A stretch of 9,194 nucleotides of DNA from a bacterium (GCA_027310845.1 DAIDAB010000065.1:1-9194); one strand, 5' to 3'; numbered from the stretch's first letter, positions 1-5,855 are shown. The notes: a model not told the origin generated them from the letters alone. Translations and numbers: made by a program.

Positions 1-65
1 AACAAAAACCACGCTTCTCTCTTTTTCACATTCTGTAAGAGTCGTCAACAATTATTGAAAACGAC

Positions 66-74
66 GCATATTTG
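66..74 (+). promoter_or_regulatory. Possible TATA box for the lyase-ubiX cluster
   Basis: GCATATTTG is the best AT-rich TATA-like element in the leader. It would place a transcription start near position 96 and leave a leader of about 25 bases before the ATG at 123. A rival element, CTAAATAA at 116-123, lies about 27 bases before the in-frame GTG at 147 and would instead give a leaderless transcript. The two cannot be separated by eye. Confidence 0.25.
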
Positions 75-122
75 TGTATCATGGTGCGCTAATGCACTTA
101 CCGATTCCCCTAAATCTAAATA

Positions 123-1025
123 ATGGAGCAAGGGAAAGTTCTTCTTGTGACACGATCTCTTCGCAGAACTATCCTATTTGTTCCCGCAAACAATCAGCGG
201 ATGATGGAGAAGGCCTCAAAGCTAGCAACGGACATGGTAATCCTCGATTGCGAGGATTCAGTTACTGAAAAAGAGAAACTTGTAGCAAGACAAGCGGCCT
301 CTCAGGCCATCAAGATTCATGACTGGGGTTCAAAAGAGGTTGGAATCAGAATCAACGGCTTGGACACTCCCCTTTGGCTTGATGATTTGGAAAGCGCGGC
401 ACAATCTTCACCAAGCTTCATTCTTGTTCCCAAAATCGAAGATCCTTCCGAGGTGAAACTGGTTGATCAGATCATCAGACATTCAGCAAAGGACGAAGGA
501 AAGGAACTCCCTAGGATAATGGTTGCAATTGAGAACGCGAAGGGGTTGGTCAATGTTGAAGATATACTGAAGGCGAGCGAACTCATCACGGCAATTGAAT
601 TTGGAGCCGAGGACTATTCATTGAGCCTTGGCATTCTTTCGATTGATCGATCTGACGCGAGTTCACTCTACGCAAGATCAAGAGTGGTCGCTGCTGCAAG
701 AGCCCTTTCAATTGACGCCTTGGATCAAGCCTACGTCAATTTGACTGACCAAGACGGACTGAGAAAGTCTGCAATAGAGGCGAAAAACCTCGGCTTTTCG
801 GGCAAGTCGGTAATTCATCCCAGCCAAATTGAGATCGTGAACCAGGTGTTTAGCCCTTCGCCTTCTGACATCGCGTGGGCGAGTAGGGTGCTTGAGGCGT
901 GGAAAATCGCTGAAAAAGAAGGCAAAGGCGCTTTCAGGTTTGAGGATAAAATGGTGGATGTTGTGCACGTCAAGATGGCCGAAAAGATTCTTGGAATTGC
1001 TAAAGAAGCAGGATTGCACGCCTAG
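123..1025 (+). CDS. CitE-like acyl-CoA lyase (HpcH/HpaI aldolase superfamily)
   Basis: This 300-residue protein has the length and motif order of stand-alone CitE-like lyases, TIM-barrel Mg2+ enzymes that cleave or form C-C bonds in malyl-, citramalyl- or related acyl-CoA thioesters in the cytosol. Visible motifs are the first strand RRTILFVPAN (14-23), ILDCEDSV (40-47), IRING (75-79), LVPKIEDP (101-108), AIENAKGL (135-142, E137 a likely metal ligand), EFGAEDYSLSLG (159-170, D164 the second likely ligand), VIHPSQI (230-236) and a C-terminal FEDKMVD segment (273-279) as in bacterial CitE homologues. No citD or citF homologue is nearby, so citrate lyase itself is unlikely. Malyl-CoA or citramalyl-CoA lyase is more plausible, but the substrate cannot be told from sequence. 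The start is uncertain: ATG 123 lacks a Shine-Dalgarno, and GTG 147 would remove eight residues and still keep the first strand. It heads the cluster with the split-barrel gene and ubiX, 55 bases ahead of the former. Confidence 0.88.
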   Translation: MEQGKVLLVTRSLRRTILFVPANNQRMMEKASKLATDMVILDCEDSVTEKEKLVARQAASQAIKIHDWGSKEVGIRINGLDTPLWLDDLESAAQSSPSFILVPKIEDPSEVKLVDQIIRHSAKDEGKELPRIMVAIENAKGLVNVEDILKASELITAIEFGAEDYSLSLGILSIDRSDASSLYARSRVVAAARALSIDALDQAYVNLTDQDGLRKSAIEAKNLGFSGKSVIHPSQIEIVNQVFSPSPSDIAWASRVLEAWKIAEKEGKGAFRFEDKMVDVVHVKMAEKILGIAKEAGLHA

Positions 1026-1080
1026 TTTCGGATCGGTACTCAGTTAATGCGAATCTTCTGACACTCGGGTTCAGTTCGAA

Positions 1081-1569
1081 ATGACTGAAGAACTTGGAAA
1101 TGAGATATCCGAAGAGTGCCTCTCCTTTCTCAGACCTGAGACCAAGTCAAGAAGAAACTTGGTCTTGATTTTGTTAACGATTGGTGAAACAGGGTTTCCG
1201 CACGTCTGTTTACTCTCACCATATCAGGTTGTATCAAGAACACGCTCAGAGCTCTGTTTCGAAGTTTATCCCAGTTCGCGCACAAAGAGAAATCTTGACA
1301 GCGCGAGAAAGGCCACCCTGATTATTCCTGAATCAACCGCTTTGCTTTATGCGAGCGGTGAAACTGAGCATTTGATTGATCTAATCGAACCTAGTCCACA
1401 GTCGGTATATACACTCAAAGTGAGTAGTGTGTTGAGAGATGGCTCAGAAGATGCTCCAATCAATTCACAAATGACATTTGATGCTTCGGTGATTGGTTTA
1501 GATTACCAGAAAGGCTTTGATGCAATGCTCATGAGCTTGGAATCAAAGAAGACTGGCGCTTCAGATTAG
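1081..1569 (+). CDS. Small FMN-binding split-barrel protein (PNPOx-like)
   Basis: The 162-residue product resembles the pyridoxamine-5'-phosphate-oxidase-like flavin split barrel. After a 25-residue lead comes a strand pair with a turn, GETGFPHVCLLSPYQVVS (35-52), matching the usual 'dG.PhvtpvsyvV' opening. Then comes YPSSRTKRNLDSARKATLII (63-82), the typical segment in which Ser/Thr/Arg/Lys residues contact FMN phosphate and the helix 'tkNL..nprvtL' follows. Members bind FMN or other flavins, haem or F420, and act as oxidases, reductases or cofactor carriers, so the fold does not give the reaction. The start is the only ATG in place, with no Shine-Dalgarno. The gene sits between the lyase and ubiX. 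Its stop codon TAG (1567-1569) shares its last base with ubiX's GTG, so the two are probably translationally coupled. A flavin-handling protein beside an FMN prenyltransferase suggests delivery of reduced FMN, which is inference. The family call rests on pattern recognition and is moderately sure. Confidence 0.62.
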   Translation: MTEELGNEISEECLSFLRPETKSRRNLVLILLTIGETGFPHVCLLSPYQVVSRTRSELCFEVYPSSRTKRNLDSARKATLIIPESTALLYASGETEHLIDLIEPSPQSVYTLKVSSVLRDGSEDAPINSQMTFDASVIGLDYQKGFDAMLMSLESKKTGASD

Positions 1570-2222
1570 TGCATGATGATTTGATTTTGGCCAAAAAGAT
1601 AACCAAAAATGAACAAGAGAAGAAAAAGTCCATAATTGTAGGACTCTCTGGTGGAAGCGGTGTCATCTATGGAATCCGACTGCTTGAATATCTGAAAAAG
1701 ATAGATGCCGAAACACATCTTATCATCAGTCCGGCAGCAAGGATCACAATCGCTTCTGAGACAGACTACGATCCTGCACAGATAGAAAAACTTGGGTCCA
1801 AAGTACACAGATTCAACGACATTGCAGCATCGATTTCCTCCGGCTCATTTGAGATTGATGGAATGGTAATAATTCCGTGCAGCATGGACACTCTTGGGGC
1901 AATCGCATCAGGCGTGACAGATAACTTGCTCACGAGAGCTGCAGAGGTCACTCTCAAAGAGAAGAGGCCTCTGGTTCTGGTTCCGAGAGAAACGCCTCTC
2001 TCGCTGATACATCTTGAAAACATGAGGAGAGTGGCAAGCGCTGGCGCAATCGTTGCACCGGCGATGCCTGCCTTCTACCACAGGCCCAAGACGGTTGATG
2101 ATATAATCAACCACCTGATTGGCAGAGTGTTGGATTTATTGAAAATTGAAAATGAGCTTTTCCGCAGGTGGAAAGGGTTGAATAATTCTTCTCAAGTTTC
2201 GGAGCTTGAAAGCTCCATCTAG
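1569..2222 (+). CDS. ubiX: Flavin prenyltransferase UbiX/Pad1
   Basis: UbiX joins a dimethylallyl group from DMAP or DMAPP to reduced FMN, giving prenylated FMN, the cofactor of UbiD-family (de)carboxylases. The 217-residue protein carries the full signature: Rossmann-like IVGLSGGSGVIYG (23-35), the central IPCSMDTLGAIASGVTDNL (102-120), LVPRETPLSLIHLENM (137-152) and PAMPAFYHRPKTVDD (164-178). Length fits the family (about 190-210) plus an extra charged N-terminal stretch of some 20 residues before the first strand. The reading frame has no ATG ahead of that strand. GTG at 1569 overlaps the upstream stop by one base, while TTG codons at 1581 and 1587 are alternatives. In many archaea, prenylated FMN is needed for the UbiD-type step that decarboxylates anhydromevalonate 5-phosphate in a modified mevalonate pathway, so this may be a lipid-synthesis gene rather than a quinone gene. 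No ubiD is visible in the window. Confidence 0.95.
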   Translation: MHDDLILAKKITKNEQEKKKSIIVGLSGGSGVIYGIRLLEYLKKIDAETHLIISPAARITIASETDYDPAQIEKLGSKVHRFNDIAASISSGSFEIDGMVIIPCSMDTLGAIASGVTDNLLTRAAEVTLKEKRPLVLVPRETPLSLIHLENMRRVASAGAIVAPAMPAFYHRPKTVDDIINHLIGRVLDLLKIENELFRRWKGLNNSSQVSELESSI

Positions 2223-2309
2223 ACTTGATACGCTGCGATACAGTCGCAATATGTGGATCAATATTGAGCGGGTTTGCAAATCGTCTTTCAACAGATATAT
2301 TCTAACCGA

Positions 2310-2329
2310 GGGCGTAACGCCCACTTTTT
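2310..2329 (+). terminator. Hairpin plus T-run, intrinsic-terminator-like
   Basis: GGGCG, a TAA loop, CGCCC, then ACTTTTT form a five-pair GC stem with a three-base loop directly before a T-run, 88 bases after the ubiX stop. A second AT-rich inverted repeat overlaps it: CACTTTT (2322-2328) pairs with AAAAGTG (2341-2347). It reads as the end of the lyase-ubiX transcript. Archaeal termination depends mainly on the T-run, so the stem may be incidental or stabilise the 3' end. Confidence 0.5.
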
Positions 2330-2401
2330 GAAAAGCTGTGAAAAGTGCTTGTGATTCTCTTCCATGATTTGGTGACTTTAGCATCTGCTTCATCGGCTAA
2401 A

Positions 2402-2410
2402 CATTAAATG
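2402..2410 (+). promoter_or_regulatory. Possible TATA box for the SRPBCC gene
   Basis: CATTAAATG is the most TATA-like element in the upstream spacer. A start of transcription about 26 bases downstream would leave a leader of roughly eight bases before the TTG at 2440, in keeping with the short or absent leaders of archaeal monocistronic genes and with the lack of a Shine-Dalgarno there. Confidence 0.35.
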
Positions 2411-2439
2411 AAGGGCTCGAGCCTCCAGACGCGAGAAAA

Positions 2440-2877
2440 TTGGATGTTTTAAAAATCTCAAAGACAATAAATGCACCTCTCAAGTTTGCTTACACCTGGC
2501 TTACCGATTTCAGCGAAGAAGATCCGAAGATAACAGGCTCCAAGAGTCAGAGAACGATACTTGAAAAATCAAAGAAGAAGGCAGTCTACGTGATTAATTA
2601 CGAGGGATCAGACGGCAAGCTCAAGACGGTTGTCAATGTTGTAACTCTTAGCCCTCCCGATGCCTGGCATCTAGATCAGTTCGGGATAGAAGACAATGAG
2701 ACAGGAGACTACAAGCTTGTGAAGCTCGGAAAAAACAAGACCAGAATAGACATGGTATTCAAAGAGAAATGGAAGAACATCGCAAAGATACCATCGATCA
2801 AGGAGCAGGCAAGACACACAAACGAGATCTGGGACAAGTATGTCGCCGCTCTTGAGAAAGATCACTCCAACAGTTAG
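2440..2877 (+). CDS. SRPBCC/START-like ligand-binding domain protein
   Basis: This 145-residue single-domain protein fits the SRPBCC (polyketide cyclase/START-like) helix-grip fold, a hydrophobic-pocket domain that binds or transports lipids, polyketides or other small molecules. It opens with the family pattern of a beta strand, then 'iNAP...aY.WLTDF' (10-24). Next come alternating strands, an SPPDAWHLDQFG turn (71-82) and GKNKTRIDMVFKEKW (97-111). It ends in a long amphipathic helix, IKEQARHTNEIWDKYVAALE (120-139), that would pack across the pocket. The whole protein strongly recalls short SRPBCC proteins found in soil Thaumarchaeota, which supports the lineage guess. The start must be TTG 2440, because an in-frame stop lies at 2398 and no ATG or GTG follows it before the first strand. 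The gene stands alone with its own spacer on both sides. The ligand is unknown. Confidence 0.8.
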   Translation: MDVLKISKTINAPLKFAYTWLTDFSEEDPKITGSKSQRTILEKSKKKAVYVINYEGSDGKLKTVVNVVTLSPPDAWHLDQFGIEDNETGDYKLVKLGKNKTRIDMVFKEKWKNIAKIPSIKEQARHTNEIWDKYVAALEKDHSNS

Positions 2878-3244
2878 CCATGCCAAAGGATATTCTGCTT
2901 TTTCTTTGTGGATCCTTTTAGCTTAAGGCAGAACTCCGCGCGCCGGTGAAAAACGAGAGAGGGGGGGAGAAAATAAAAAGCTAGGGAGCAAAACAAGAAC
3001 TGTAATGAAAACCATAGAGCTTGGACATCTTGTGTGAATTCAATTACATCAATTGAAGAATTGTAGCTTCTGCTTGTTTCAATGGAATTCCTGTATCTAG
3101 CTCTCTAAAGCCATTGCATATCCTCTACTTATGAGTTGGTTTCCTACTCGGCATAAGGAACAGCTTGTTTGACAGATCGGTTCTAGAATCCATCAATCAC
3201 CGCCTAATATTATGTGTCTAACACAAATGGATCCCAACGCACAG
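2878..3244. other. Gene-free spacer downstream of the SRPBCC gene
   Basis: I find no credible gene here on either strand. It opens with a T-rich stretch at 2896-2920 (GCTTTTTCTTT and a later CTTTTAG) that probably ends the SRPBCC transcript. A purine-rich run with seven consecutive G lies around 2960-2970. At 3039-3057 there is a perfect inverted repeat, TTCAATT, five bases, AATTGAA. The rest shows no repeat, tRNA arm or motif I can name. Its 3' edge abuts the DUF885 fragment and may include decayed sequence from that gene. Confidence 0.5.
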
Positions 3245-3544
3245 TCAACTTGTGCTCTCAGCTTTTTTCCATAAAGAAGATCTCCAAATGTTCTCAGCCA
3301 TAACATGCTCAAGTACATCTTTGCAAAGCTTGATGATTGATTCATATTGTTTCTGCATACACATGCGTCCTTGCAAGGTAATGTCTGGAAGCTTTTCGTC
3401 AAAGCGCCGATCTCCAAGCGAAGTAGCGAAAACTGGATTGTTTGACTTGAGTGCCTCCCAGTACTCACTAGCAAGCTCGTGCAACAACTCTCCTGATCTA
3501 CCTGCTGAATTCGATGTCTTACAAGTTTGAATGCGATGAGCACG
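3245..3544 (-). pseudogene. N-terminal remnant of a DUF885 protein
   Basis: On the minus strand an open frame from the stop at 3545-3547 down to TGA at 3245-3247 contains, from TTG at 3487, an 80-residue peptide. Its HELASEYWEAL (3-13) and NPVFATSLGDRRFDEKLPD (16-34) match the conserved opening of DUF885 proteins, large (about 550-600 residue) predicted metallopeptidase-like enzymes found in bacteria and archaea. Similarity fades after about residue 60 (LCKDVLEHV), and the frame then stops. None of the remaining roughly 500 residues, including the metal-binding region, can be followed in any minus-strand frame toward position 2878. There is no ATG, only TTG codons at 3485-3487 and 3482-3484, with GGAGA too close ahead of them. 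I read this as a truncated, degenerate gene. A short expressed peptide cannot be excluded, but nothing argues for it. Confidence 0.6.
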
Positions 3545-3648
3545 TTATTAAAAAAAGATGGCGTCTTACTCGAAAGGGTATGGCTCAAGGCCAATAGAGA
3601 GATACTAGCATATCTTGTCCCTGCGCTCCTCTTGATAGCAGATTAAAT

Positions 3649-3664
3649 GTAATTTTGACATTAC
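3649..3664. repeat. Inverted repeat beside a TATA box
   Basis: GTAAT, six bases, ATTAC ends six bases before the TATA box at 3671. Its spacing and position suit a dimeric regulator acting on the promoter, but five-base arms in AT-rich sequence also arise by chance. Confidence 0.25.
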
Positions 3665-3670
3665 TTGGCG

Positions 3671-3678
3671 TATAAAAT
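3671..3678 (+). promoter_or_regulatory. TATA box upstream of the HELLE-motif gene
   Basis: TATAAAAT is the clearest archaeal TATA box in the window. Transcription would begin near 3700, leaving a leader of about 86 bases before the ATG at 3786. No alternative start codon in the same frame lies between 3690 and 3786, so the leader appears genuinely untranslated. This box probably drives 3786-4517 and the gene behind it. Confidence 0.55.
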
Positions 3679-3785
3679 TCCACTACTGAGTTAGCTCATC
3701 GGAGCATCTCCAAAATAAGTCTGCGACGAGCGCGCTCCATTTCCGACCAGATCCTTTTGTAGAACAATGCCGTGGCACACTTCGA

Positions 3786-4517
3786 ATGGCATTCATTAAG
3801 GTGGAAATAACAAACCAGAGCACCGTGCTAACAGACGTGCAGGTGCAGACCGCGATCCCAGCTTTGCAGACCCAAGTGCACAGGGATTTTGCTCCCATCT
3901 GGGGAATAGACGCTGACCTGAGTTTCCTTCCAAAGGGAACAGCTTCGACGCCCAGCGCTTGGATGCTAGGGATCTTTGACAATTCCGATCAATCGGGAGC
4001 GCTCGGGTATCACGAGCTCAGTCCTCAGGGAAATCCACTTGCGAAAGTGTTCGCAGGAAGCGACATGCAAGTGGGCCTAAACTGGACAGTTACTGCAAGC
4101 CACGAGCTATTGGAAATGATGGCCGATCCGTCGATCGACCTAACAGTTTTCGTTCAACCGAACTCCTCTACGGGGACAATTTTCGCGTACGAAGTTTGCG
4201 ATTCTTGCGAGTCGGATTCATTCGGATATTCAATCAACGGAATCGCTGTGTCTGATTTCGTCTTTCCCTCGTGGTTTGAGTCTTTTCGCTCTGCGGGAAG
4301 CACTCAATTTGATTATGCAAACAAGATCACAAAGCCCTTCGAGATTTTGAGTGGAGGATACATTGGCGCGTTCGACGTGACTTCGGGCTCTGGTTGGCAG
4401 CAGATCACTTCGACTGGGATGCCAACAAAGGAAGCTTTCAAAGTCCGCATGGACAGCAGAATGGAGAGAAGGAAGCTTCCAAGAGATAAGTGGAGAAGGA
4501 GCTCTCCAATCTCCTAG
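3786..4517 (+). CDS. HELLE-motif metallopeptidase-like protein
   Basis: The 243-residue product belongs to an uncharacterised family that I recall from soil bacteria, without a firm name. The core is TVTASHELLEMMADP (101-115): H106 and E107 sit as in HExxH zinc peptidases, but the usual second His is replaced by E110, with D114 four residues on. Around it are GALGYHELSPQGNPLAKVF (71-89, H76-E77), YEVCDSCE (135-142, C138 and C141, possible ligands or a disulfide) and VSDFVFPSWF (155-164). The C-terminal part has GGYIGAFDVTSGSGWQQIT (190-208). There is no signal peptide or membrane segment. Peptidase activity is inferred from the motif alone, and a non-catalytic metal-binding role is possible. 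ATG 3786 is the only start in the frame and has no Shine-Dalgarno. A small membrane-anchored protein follows after 37 bases, so the pair may be one operon. Sharing with bacteria suggests lateral transfer. Confidence 0.68.
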   Translation: MAFIKVEITNQSTVLTDVQVQTAIPALQTQVHRDFAPIWGIDADLSFLPKGTASTPSAWMLGIFDNSDQSGALGYHELSPQGNPLAKVFAGSDMQVGLNWTVTASHELLEMMADPSIDLTVFVQPNSSTGTIFAYEVCDSCESDSFGYSINGIAVSDFVFPSWFESFRSAGSTQFDYANKITKPFEILSGGYIGAFDVTSGSGWQQITSTGMPTKEAFKVRMDSRMERRKLPRDKWRRSSPIS

Positions 4518-4537
4518 AAAGTGAGAATTCTGCTTTC

Positions 4538-4543
4538 GGAGGT
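4538..4543 (+). promoter_or_regulatory. Strong Shine-Dalgarno deciding a TTG start
   Basis: GGAGGT lies 11 bases before TTG 4555. The nearby GTG at 4545 and ATG at 4562 are in other frames, so this site supports TTG as the start of the small membrane-anchored protein. Confidence 0.6.
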
Positions 4544-4554
4544 CGTGAAAAAAG

Positions 4555-4938
4555 TTGAATCATGGGAGACAACTAGCCTTGATTGCGGCTGCTGCGATAA
4601 TCATTGCACTAGCCGTAGGAGCTGGAATTTATTATACAATCCCCCCTAACAATAGTTCTTCAACTAGTTCTCAGAAGACTACTACAAGTGGAGGCGGTGG
4701 GTCAACAAACGAGGTCAATTGCATAATCAAGTACTACACTGTGTGGTCAGTAGAATATGTATCGGATAGCCTTACTCGAGGCACGACATCAACTCAGTCA
4801 TCAAACAGCACTTACACAACAGCCACGAGCGTTACTCAATCTGTTGGCTATGCCACTACGACTACAGAGAGTTATACTGGCACTCTTACTGGTGCATTAG
4901 CTGAATGGACTGTCTCCGCTTGTACTTGGACTAAATAG
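4555..4938 (+). CDS. Small membrane-anchored Ser/Thr-rich extracytoplasmic protein
   Basis: I do not recognise this 127-residue protein. It has a short charged N-terminus (HGRQ), one hydrophobic segment of about 22 residues (7-28, Ala/Ile-rich), then a low-complexity linker of Ser, Thr and Gly (34-51, including GGGG). A small domain of about 75 residues follows, rich in Thr, Ser, Tyr and Val. Two cysteines, C56 and C123, bracket that domain and could form a disulfide outside the cell. The topology suggests a signal-anchor or cleavable signal with the domain on the outer face, and the many Ser/Thr/Asn residues (several N-x-S/T sequons) suggest glycosylation. It starts at TTG behind a strong Shine-Dalgarno, 37 bases after the HELLE-motif gene, so the two are probably co-transcribed. 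It may be a substrate or partner of that protein, which is speculation. Confidence 0.6.
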   Translation: MNHGRQLALIAAAAIIIALAVGAGIYYTIPPNNSSSTSSQKTTTSGGGGSTNEVNCIIKYYTVWSVEYVSDSLTRGTTSTQSSNSTYTTATSVTQSVGYATTTTESYTGTLTGALAEWTVSACTWTK

Positions 4939-5163
4939 ACAGCTTGAAAGTCATGCTGATTTAGGTTCAGGCATTTCACGAACTAGGTTATTATGAATCC
5001 TGCAAATGCCTTTGCATACTTGCCACCAAAGAAAGTTCAAAACAAATTGTGAGGCATAAGAAGCAGAAGCAACAACCGCTCTATGGCTTACCAAAACGGA
5101 ATGAAGAAGTACTGTCAAACTTTTTAGGGATGAAGTGAAACTACTCAAGATGGCGAAACTAAA

Positions 5164-5343
5164 ATGTCTGGGTTCGAATTCAAATGCAAAGACATTGGTA
5201 TGAATTGCGGCTTTGAAGTGAAAGGCGCATCATCAAGAGATGAAATGATGCAGATAGTTTCTGCGCATGCAAAGGGGGCGCACAACATGACGACGATACC
5301 TCCTGATATTGCCTCGAAAGTCAGCTCAGCAATAAAAAGTTAG
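5164..5343 (+). CDS. DUF1059 family small protein
   Basis: ATG 5164 opens a 59-residue frame ending at TAG 5341-5343. It matches the DUF1059 family across its full length. The peptide begins MSGFEFKCKDIGMNCGFEV (1-19), followed by SSRDEMMQIVSAHAKGAHNM (24-43) and PPDIASKVSSAIKS (46-59). The family's conserved C8 and C15 and the H36/H41 pair are all present, so a metal site of the C-x6-C...H-x4-H type is possible. No function is established for DUF1059. The proteins are widespread as short cytosolic single-domain units, often of soil or environmental origin. An in-frame TGA at 5131 limits upstream extension, and no other ATG lies between them. There is no Shine-Dalgarno, so the transcript may be leaderless or short-leadered. 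The spacer before it (4939-5163) holds no gene that I can support. Confidence 0.85.
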   Translation: MSGFEFKCKDIGMNCGFEVKGASSRDEMMQIVSAHAKGAHNMTTIPPDIASKVSSAIKS

Positions 5344-5484
5344 AATAAGTTCAGTTTGTCTCCTCTCTTCCGGCGAGAGAAGGAAACATGACTGGAGCCT
5401 TTTTGCCCAGAGAGCACCATATCGTTATGGATAATTTTGATCCCTCTTTGAAGAAAAAGTGAGCTACTATTGACAAAGATCAAT

Positions 5485-5492
5485 GCATATAG
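5485..5492 (+). promoter_or_regulatory. Possible TATA box for the 91-aa Cys/His gene
   Basis: GCATATAG lies with its centre about 31 bases ahead of ATG 5520, so transcription would start around 5513-5515 with a leader of only five to seven bases. This supports ATG 5520 as the start and the gene as a separate transcription unit. Confidence 0.4.
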
Positions 5493-5519
5493 GCATGACT
5501 TTCGAATCCGCGCGTCCCC

Positions 5520-5795
5520 ATGCCAATCACAAGACAAGAAATAGAAAGCAATAGACTTGGGAAGAAGTTTGCCCGAGATGACGCAAAACCAACTGCCAGA
5601 GAAGCGCTCGTGTACCTCCTCGATGCACTTGAAACAAGCAGGTTACATCGATGCATATACTGCCTTGCCACAGAAGCAGAGATCAAACAAGAGCAAAAGA
5701 CTGACCTCACTTGCAACCATGCAATAGAAGATGTCTACAGGCGCTCGGACATCAAAGATGCTTTGAGAGTGGCGAAACTGGCGTTGAAAAGATAG
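5520..5795 (+). CDS. Unrecognised 91-aa protein with CxxC...CxH pattern
   Basis: I do not recognise this protein. It is highly charged and mostly helical in appearance, with a helix-rich N-terminal half (MPITRQEIESNRLGKKFARD, then TAREALVYLLDALETSRLHR at 25-44). C45 and C48 follow as CIYC, with C65 and H67 in TCNH about 16 residues later. This spacing could form a small zinc site, which would hold two helices together. The C-terminus (70-91) is again helical and basic. ATG 5520 has a TATA-like element at the right distance and an in-frame TGA at 5496 upstream, so extension is unlikely. Codon use and coding texture look normal. It sits between DUF1059 and a convergent GNAT gene and shares no operon with them. 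A nucleic-acid-binding or protein-scaffold role is a guess only. Confidence 0.6.
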   Translation: MPITRQEIESNRLGKKFARDDAKPTAREALVYLLDALETSRLHRCIYCLATEAEIKQEQKTDLTCNHAIEDVYRRSDIKDALRVAKLALKR

Positions 5796-5855
5796 GTGAC
5801 ACAATCCTCAGTTTAGGTAGATCGACAGAAGCAATTGTCTTCATCTTCTCTGATG

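Noticed and set aside
41..65. GTCGT...ACGAC inverted repeat in the first leader
   Set aside because: The five-base arms are separated by 15 bases with an imperfect interior, which is within chance expectation.
3298..3310. CCATAACATGCTC occurs here and again at 6478-6490
   Set aside because: One exact 13-base repeat is about what chance gives in 9 kb, and the flanks do not match.
3193..3594. Long minus-strand open frame of 133 codons
   Set aside because: It overlaps the DUF885-like frame in another phase and its product has no recognisable motif. The DUF885 match explains the region better.
4951..5148. 65-codon minus-strand frame in the spacer before the DUF1059 gene
   Set aside because: No motif, no promoter or Shine-Dalgarno, and composition like noncoding sequence. 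The plus strand here also yields only 14-19 codon frames.
5169..5181. GGGTTCGAATTC looks like a tRNA T-loop
   Set aside because: The flanking stem bases do not pair and no acceptor, D or anticodon arms are present. The bases are codons of the DUF1059 gene.
5358..5381. CCTCTC...GAGAG...AGG hairpin after the DUF1059 gene
   Set aside because: The stem is interrupted and no T-run follows directly, so it was not called a terminator.
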